Assembly: GCA_021776135.1 (NCBI GenBank)
Contig: JAJFGL010000036.1
Span: 160,473 to 224,472, forward strand
Source of the DNA: Kiloniellaceae bacterium
Lineage (GTDB): Bacteria; Pseudomonadota; Alphaproteobacteria; Kiloniellales; J153
Direction of reading: 5' to 3'
DNA: 64,000 nt
A model generated the notes under the pieces. It did no database searches. It saw only the letters and a list, made by a program, of their open reading frames with translations, and was not told the DNA's origin. The translations under genes were made by a program, and so were the position numbers. Below are positions 58,754 to 64,000 of this stretch, one piece after another. Numbering within the stretch: position 1 is the stretch's first letter; each line of letters opens with the position of its first letter.

Positions 58754-60949
58754 ATGCCGGGGGGCGGAAATTCATTGTTACGCGGTCTCGCCGGTGCATT
58801 CCTGCTTTATTGCGCCTTGGCGGCCGCACCGGGCGCCAGCCTCGCGCAATCCCCCGCGCGCGATGCGCCGGCCCTGATTAGCGCCGACGAGATTAAATAC
58901 GACGAAAGCCTGGCCGTGGTCACCGCGTCGGGTAACGTCGAGTTATCGCAAAACGGCCGTGTCCTCCTAGCCGATACGGTGTCTTACAATCAACGCAGCG
59001 AAGTCGTCACGGCATCCGGCAATGTGACCTTGATGGAGCCCAGCGGCGAGACTCTTTTCGCCGACTTTGTCGAGTTGACGGACGATTTGCGCGAAGGTTA
59101 CATCCGCGACATCCGGATTTTAATGTCTGACCGCAGCCGCTTGGCCGCGGCCAGTGCGTTGCGTAGCGGTGGCCGCAAAACCGTTTTCCGTAAAGGCGTG
59201 TTCAGCCCCTGCAATCTGTGCCGGGAAGATCCAACGCGCGCCCCGCTCTGGCAACTCAAGGCCATGGAAGTCGAGCACGATCAGGAAGAAAAAGTCATAC
59301 GCTATCGCGATGCCTGGATGGAGATATTCGGCCTACCGGTCATGTACGTCCCCTACTTCGAACATCCCGACCCCACGGTAGAGCGTAAATCCGGCTTCCT
59401 GGCGCCCTCCATAGGCTCCACGGAAATCCTCGGCACCACTTATCAACAACCCTATTACTGGGTTTTGGGATCGAACCGCGACGTTACCATCGCCCCTATC
59501 GTCACCTCCAAGCAGGGGTCGGTTTTGACCGGCCGCTACCGTCATCTCTTACCCCGGGCGCTCGTCGATGTACGTGGCAGCGCCACCTTCACGGATCGTG
59601 TAAACGATGACGGCACCGTCGATTCAGACGCATTCCGGGGTCACATCGACAGCACGCTACGCTTCGATATCAACGACACCTGGCGCGCCGGCGCGGACAT
59701 TCAGCGCGCCACCGACGATACTTATCTGCGTATCTATAACTTCTCGAATGAACGTACCTTGACCTCACGTGCTTACGCCGAAGGTTTCAATGGCCGCAAC
59801 TATTTGAGCGTCAATAGCTATGCTTTTCAGGGCTTGCGCGCCACCGACCTCCAGGACGAAACGCCTATTGTCCTGCCCTTCGCGGAGTATAATTTCACCA
59901 GCGAGCCGGGCGCCGGCGGCGGCCGGTATAATTTCGACGGCGATCTCCTGGCTCTATCCCGGGTGGATGGCCGCGACAGCCGGCGCATTTCCACCGTTAC
60001 CGCTTGGGAACTTCCCTACACAAATGTTCTCGGCGATATTTATACGCTGACGGGCCGGGTCCAAGCGGATGCCTACTGGACCAATGGTGTCGATCTAAGC
60101 AGTAATGACGTCAATTCCAGCGGCCCCACTTCCAGCGATATAACCGGCCGCGTTTTCCCGCAACTGGCGGCAAGCTGGCGTTACCCCTGGGTTCGCAGCG
60201 CCGGCGGCGTACATCAGGTTATTGAGCCCAAGGTCCAAGTCGTCATGGCGCCGAACGGGTCGAATCCGACTGAGATTCCAAACGAGGACAGCCTGGATTT
60301 CGAGTTCGACGATACCAATTTGTTCAGCCTGAACCGCTTTCCTGGCCGCGACCGTATCGATCCCGGATCCCGCGTGGACTACGGATTGGAATGGACAGCG
60401 AACGGTGAAGGAGGCGGTTTCGTTAGCGCCTTCCTGGGGCAAAGCTATCGCTTGCGGGAACAAAGTATCTTCCCCGAAGGATCCGGAATTTCCGACCGGT
60501 TATCCGATATCGTGGGGCGGGTTCATATCGCCCCGACGAGCCAACTCGATTTCACCTTCCGGACCCGTCTGGATAAGGACGATCTCAAGTCGCGGCGGAG
60601 CGAAGTCGAGGTTCAAGCCGGCCCTCCGATCCTAAACCTTAATCTTGACTACGTTTTCATCGATTCTGATATCGGTGCGAGCGAATTCGACGACCGCGAA
60701 GAGATCAATTGGACCCTGCGCTCCCAGATATCAAGGTACTGGTCCTTGTTCGGCGGCCAGCGGATCGATATGGCGGCCAATGAAACCAGGCAAGCGCGGC
60801 TCGGCGCCACCTATCACGACGAATGCTTCCTGATCGAGATGACTGCGGAAAGGAACTTCTTTTCCGACCGTGAAATCGAGCCCGAGAACGCCTTTTTCGT
60901 TAGATTCGTCTTCAAGCACCTTGGCGGTGTAGCCAATATCGGGCAATAA
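58754..60949 (+). CDS. lptD: LPS assembly outer-membrane protein LptD
   Basis: OstA-like N-terminus (ISADEIKYDESLAVVTASGNVELSQNGRVLLAD), beta-barrel C-terminus, paired Cys. Confidence 0.93.
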   Translation: MPGGGNSLLRGLAGAFLLYCALAAAPGASLAQSPARDAPALISADEIKYDESLAVVTASGNVELSQNGRVLLADTVSYNQRSEVVTASGNVTLMEPSGETLFADFVELTDDLREGYIRDIRILMSDRSRLAAASALRSGGRKTVFRKGVFSPCNLCREDPTRAPLWQLKAMEVEHDQEEKVIRYRDAWMEIFGLPVMYVPYFEHPDPTVERKSGFLAPSIGSTEILGTTYQQPYYWVLGSNRDVTIAPIVTSKQGSVLTGRYRHLLPRALVDVRGSATFTDRVNDDGTVDSDAFRGHIDSTLRFDINDTWRAGADIQRATDDTYLRIYNFSNERTLTSRAYAEGFNGRNYLSVNSYAFQGLRATDLQDETPIVLPFAEYNFTSEPGAGGGRYNFDGDLLALSRVDGRDSRRISTVTAWELPYTNVLGDIYTLTGRVQADAYWTNGVDLSSNDVNSSGPTSSDITGRVFPQLAASWRYPWVRSAGGVHQVIEPKVQVVMAPNGSNPTEIPNEDSLDFEFDDTNLFSLNRFPGRDRIDPGSRVDYGLEWTANGEGGGFVSAFLGQSYRLREQSIFPEGSGISDRLSDIVGRVHIAPTSQLDFTFRTRLDKDDLKSRRSEVEVQAGPPILNLNLDYVFIDSDIGASEFDDREEINWTLRSQISRYWSLFGGQRIDMAANETRQARLGATYHDECFLIEMTAERNFFSDREIEPENAFFVRFVFKHLGGVANIGQ

Positions 60950-60990
60950 TCGCCCAAACCAGGGGTTATTGGAAGGGCGCTCCCCCAGCT

Positions 60991-62238
60991 ATGCCGCAAG
61001 CGATCAAGATTACCGTTTTCGCCATGATTTTCTTACTATCGGCCGGCCGCGAGGCTCCGGCGCAGGAAATCTCGCGGGCGGCCGCTGTCGTCAACGACGA
61101 CATCGTTTCCATGCTCGATGTGAAACAACGCCTCCAACTTCTAATCGTTTCGACCGGCCAAAAAGACTCGCCCAAGCTACGCCAGCGCATGCTATCGCAA
61201 GTCGTTCGCAGCCTGATCGACGAACGGCTTCAAGCACAGGAAGCGGAACGGCTGGATATTCGGATATCGGATGAGCAAATCGACGCGGCCATCGAAGATA
61301 TTTCCAAACAAAACAACATGTCCAAGGCGGGTTTCCTGAAAGCCTTGCAACAAAGCGGCATTTTGATGGAATCCTTCAAAGATCAAGTAAGGGCGCAAAT
61401 TACTTGGCAGGGCCTGATCGCACGCAGAATCCGTCCCTCGGCGCAGGTGTCCGACGACGAAATCGAGGATTCGATCAAGCGGGTACGGGCCAACCGCGGC
61501 ACGACCTTGCGCAACCTTTCCGAGATTTTTCTCGCTGTCGACAATCCAGAGCAAGATCGGGAAATCTTGGATAATGCCGAAAGAATTTTCGATCAGCTAC
61601 GCGTTAAAACGCAATTCGGCGCCTTGGCGCGCCAGTTTTCCCAGTCCGCGACCGCGCCACGTAACGGCGAGGTCGGCTGGGTACAAAAGGGCCAGTTACC
61701 GGCCGAGATCGATCGGGCCCTGGAAGCCATGGAACCGGGGCAAATATCGAAACCAATTCGGACCTTGGCCGGGTATCATATCGTCTGGTTGCGCGATGAG
61801 CGTCAAAGCGCGGCCGGCGAGGTTAGCTTGGAGCTGAAGCAGATCCTCTTTGCCCTGCCCGCCGACCCAAGCGCCGCCCAACGCGGTGACGCGCTGGCCC
61901 GCGCCCAAAATGCGCGTACCCAGGTGACGGGCTGCCAGGGCATCGATTCCCTGGCTCAATCGCTCGGCTCGCCTGGGTCTGGTAGCCTTGGGAAAATGAA
62001 ATTGAACGACCTGCCGCCGGCTATCCAAGAGGCGGTTGGCGGGCTATCGAACGGCCAGGCCAGCGAGGCCATCGCCCTGCCCACGGGTATCTCCGTCTTG
62101 ATCGTATGCGACCGCGAAGACAGCGGTATCGATCGTGACCGCATCCGCCAAAGATTGTCGGAAGAGCGGTTGAGCAATGAATCGCGAAAATTCATGCGCA
62201 ACCTGCGGCTCGATGCCAACGTGGATATCCGCATATGA
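60991..62238 (+). CDS. surA: peptidyl-prolyl isomerase SurA
   Basis: AAAVVNDDIVSMLDVKQRLQLL; parvulin repeat GEVGWVQKGQLPAEIDRALEAMEPGQISKPIRT. Confidence 0.93.
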   Translation: MPQAIKITVFAMIFLLSAGREAPAQEISRAAAVVNDDIVSMLDVKQRLQLLIVSTGQKDSPKLRQRMLSQVVRSLIDERLQAQEAERLDIRISDEQIDAAIEDISKQNNMSKAGFLKALQQSGILMESFKDQVRAQITWQGLIARRIRPSAQVSDDEIEDSIKRVRANRGTTLRNLSEIFLAVDNPEQDREILDNAERIFDQLRVKTQFGALARQFSQSATAPRNGEVGWVQKGQLPAEIDRALEAMEPGQISKPIRTLAGYHIVWLRDERQSAAGEVSLELKQILFALPADPSAAQRGDALARAQNARTQVTGCQGIDSLAQSLGSPGSGSLGKMKLNDLPPAIQEAVGGLSNGQASEAIALPTGISVLIVCDREDSGIDRDRIRQRLSEERLSNESRKFMRNLRLDANVDIRI

Positions 62239-62260
62239 CCCCTGGCCGGCCTTCGGCGGC

Positions 62261-63280
62261 GTGATAACGCCCCTGGCCGTGACCATGGGGGAACCGGCCG
62301 GAATCGCGGCCGAGATCACGCTCATGGCCTGGCGCGCTTCCCATAGCGGCCAATCCGAAGACGCCCCGAATCCCTTCTTCACCATCGCCGACCCCAGGCA
62401 TCTGAAGGACGTGTCGGACAGGCTTGGTCTCGCGGTTCCCGTTGTGCCTATTACGGCGGCCCAGGAAACGGCGGACGCCTTCGCGCAAGGTTTGCCGGTT
62501 TTGCCTCTGCCTCTGTCCGAACCCGTAAGCGCCGGGGTGCCCAATCCGGCGAATGCCCTAAAAGTCATTGAATCGATCGAGCAAGCCGCCACGCTTGCCC
62601 TGGCGGGCGCCGCCGCCGCCGTCGTTACCAACCCAATTCAAAAGAAAGTTCTTTATGGCGCCGGCTTCCGGCATCCGGGCCACACGGAGTTTTTAGCCGC
62701 TCTGGCGGGCGGCGGCGCCGCGCCTGTCATGATGCTGGCCTGTCCGGGCCTGCGCGTGGTTCCGGTGACCGTGCACTTGCCCCTCGCCCAAGCACTCGCC
62801 GCGTTATCCAAGGACGCGATCGTTCATGCCGGGCAAGTTACGGCGGCGGCCTTGCGTCGGGATTTCGGCATCGCCGCGCCGCGTTTGGCGGTCGCCGGCC
62901 TGAACCCCCATGCGGGCGAAGGCGGCGCCCTGGGCGAGGAGGAAACCCACATCGTCGCCCCCGCCGTTGCCGCCTTGCGCGCGCAAGGTATCCTGGTCAA
63001 GGGCCCCGAAGCGGCGGATACGCTGTTTCACGCCGCGGCGCGCCGGCGCTATGACGCGGTTCTTTGCATGTACCACGACCAAGCCCTGATCCCGCTGAAG
63101 ACCATAGATTTCGAGAACGGCGTCAACATCACCCTGGGGCTGCCCTTCGTGCGCACCTCGCCCGATCATGGCACGGCCTTGGGCATTGCCGGACAGGGCG
63201 CCGCCAGCCCGGCAAGTTTGATCGCGGCCATGACCACAGCGCGCGCCATGTCCGGCGCCCGTGCCCGCGCCCTTGCCTGA
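62261..63280 (+). CDS. pdxA: 4-hydroxythreonine-4-phosphate dehydrogenase
   Basis: [66 protein letters not shown] start. Confidence 0.95.
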   Translation: MITPLAVTMGEPAGIAAEITLMAWRASHSGQSEDAPNPFFTIADPRHLKDVSDRLGLAVPVVPITAAQETADAFAQGLPVLPLPLSEPVSAGVPNPANALKVIESIEQAATLALAGAAAAVVTNPIQKKVLYGAGFRHPGHTEFLAALAGGGAAPVMMLACPGLRVVPVTVHLPLAQALAALSKDAIVHAGQVTAAALRRDFGIAAPRLAVAGLNPHAGEGGALGEEETHIVAPAVAALRAQGILVKGPEAADTLFHAAARRRYDAVLCMYHDQALIPLKTIDFENGVNITLGLPFVRTSPDHGTALGIAGQGAASPASLIAAMTTARAMSGARARALA

Positions 63281-64000
63281 CCCGGCGCTTCCGCCCCTGC
63301 GCGAGGTCATCGCCCGCCACGGCCTCGGCGCCCGGAAACGCCTGGGCCAGCATTTCCTGCTCGACCTCAACCTGACCGCCCGTATCGCCCGCGCGGCCGG
63401 CGAGATCGCGCAAGCCACGGTTATTGAAATCGGCCCCGGCCCCGGCGGCTTGACCCGCGCGCTTCTGGCCGGGGACGCGGGCCGGGTTATCGCGATCGAG
63501 AAAGACCCGCGTTGCCTCGCGGCCCTAGCGGAGCTAAGCGCCGCCTATCCGGGCCGCCTGGAAGTCATCCCTGGCGATGCCCTGAAGATCGACGCCGCGA
63601 GCCTGGGCGCAGCGCCGCGCGCCATCGTCGCCAACCTGCCCTATAATGTCGCCACGCCCCTGCTGGTGTCGTGGCTGGAAACCATCGCCAAGGCGCCGGA
63701 GAGTTTCGCGTGCCTGGTGCTCATGTTTCAAAAGGAGGTGGCGGCGCGTTTGACCGCCGTGCCGGGGACCAAGGCCTACGGACGCCTTAGCGTCCTCGCC
63801 CAGTGGCTGTGCGAGGTGCGGCCCCTATTCGATGTGCCGGCCCGCGCCTTCACCCCCCCGCCCCGGGTGACCTCAAGCGTGGTCGGTCTTTGGCCCCGGC
63901 CGCGCCCCCTCGCCCAAGCGCGCCTGGAATCCCTGGAGCGGGTGACCGCCGCCGCCTTCGGTCAGCGCCGCAAGATGCTGCGTCAGAGTCTGAAAAGCCT
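63261..64000 (+). CDS. rsmA: 16S rRNA dimethyladenosine transferase (3' end outside window)
   Basis: [42 protein letters not shown]. Confidence 0.95.
   Translation, partial: MPAPLPDPALPPLREVIARHGLGARKRLGQHFLLDLNLTARIARAAGEIAQATVIEIGPGPGGLTRALLAGDAGRVIAIEKDPRCLAALAELSAAYPGRLEVIPGDALKIDAASLGAAPRAIVANLPYNVATPLLVSWLETIAKAPESFACLVLMFQKEVAARLTAVPGTKAYGRLSVLAQWLCEVRPLFDVPARAFTPPPRVTSSVVGLWPRPRPLAQARLESLERVTAAAFGQRRKMLRQSLKS

Noticed and set aside
1-64000. CRISPR arrays, tRNA or rRNA genes, prophage modules
   Set aside because: None seen on reading both strands; the short tandem repeats present are coding (66-bp units) or isolated hairpins. A tRNAscan/CRISPR search was not possible here.

Overview
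GC-rich chromosomal window with alphaproteobacterial-type gene content (Rhodospirillales-like; inferred from synteny and protein style, not tested). It is mostly housekeeping, with several accessory insertions. Left part: dac C-terminus, an inserted MFS gene, tmk-holB-metG, a 265-bp MITE, tatD, an MBL hydrolase, then an AT-rich island carrying one P-loop ATPase. Middle: an FtsZ-Sel1 fusion gene, mazG, ydbH-ynbE-ydbL, a MoxR/VWA/XdhC/MoeA-MobA molybdo-hydroxylase maturation cluster, an acidic repeat protein, RimK-like ATP-grasp, fghA, a desaturase, bactofilin, soeABC-like genes, class I fumarase alpha/beta with a four-subunit SdhA/FrdA-like complex, SCO/PCu(A)C, a cytosolic-type M14 carboxypeptidase, and a second class I fumarase. 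Right part: choXWV, an AHL-lactonase-like gene, betA, an Lrp/EamA pair, holC-pepA-lptF-lptG-lptD-surA-pdxA-rsmA (partial). I saw no rRNA, tRNA or CRISPR array. Strongest candidates for something undescribed: (1) a catalytically intact FtsZ core fused through a long linker to C-terminal Sel1 repeats; (2) a MITE inserted exactly in the metG stop codon, with TA target duplication and competing internal stems; (3) the lone P-loop ATPase island; (4) an SdhA/FrdA-like flavoprotein with Cys at the position of the covalent-FAD histidine. All repeat and alignment statements were made by eye.
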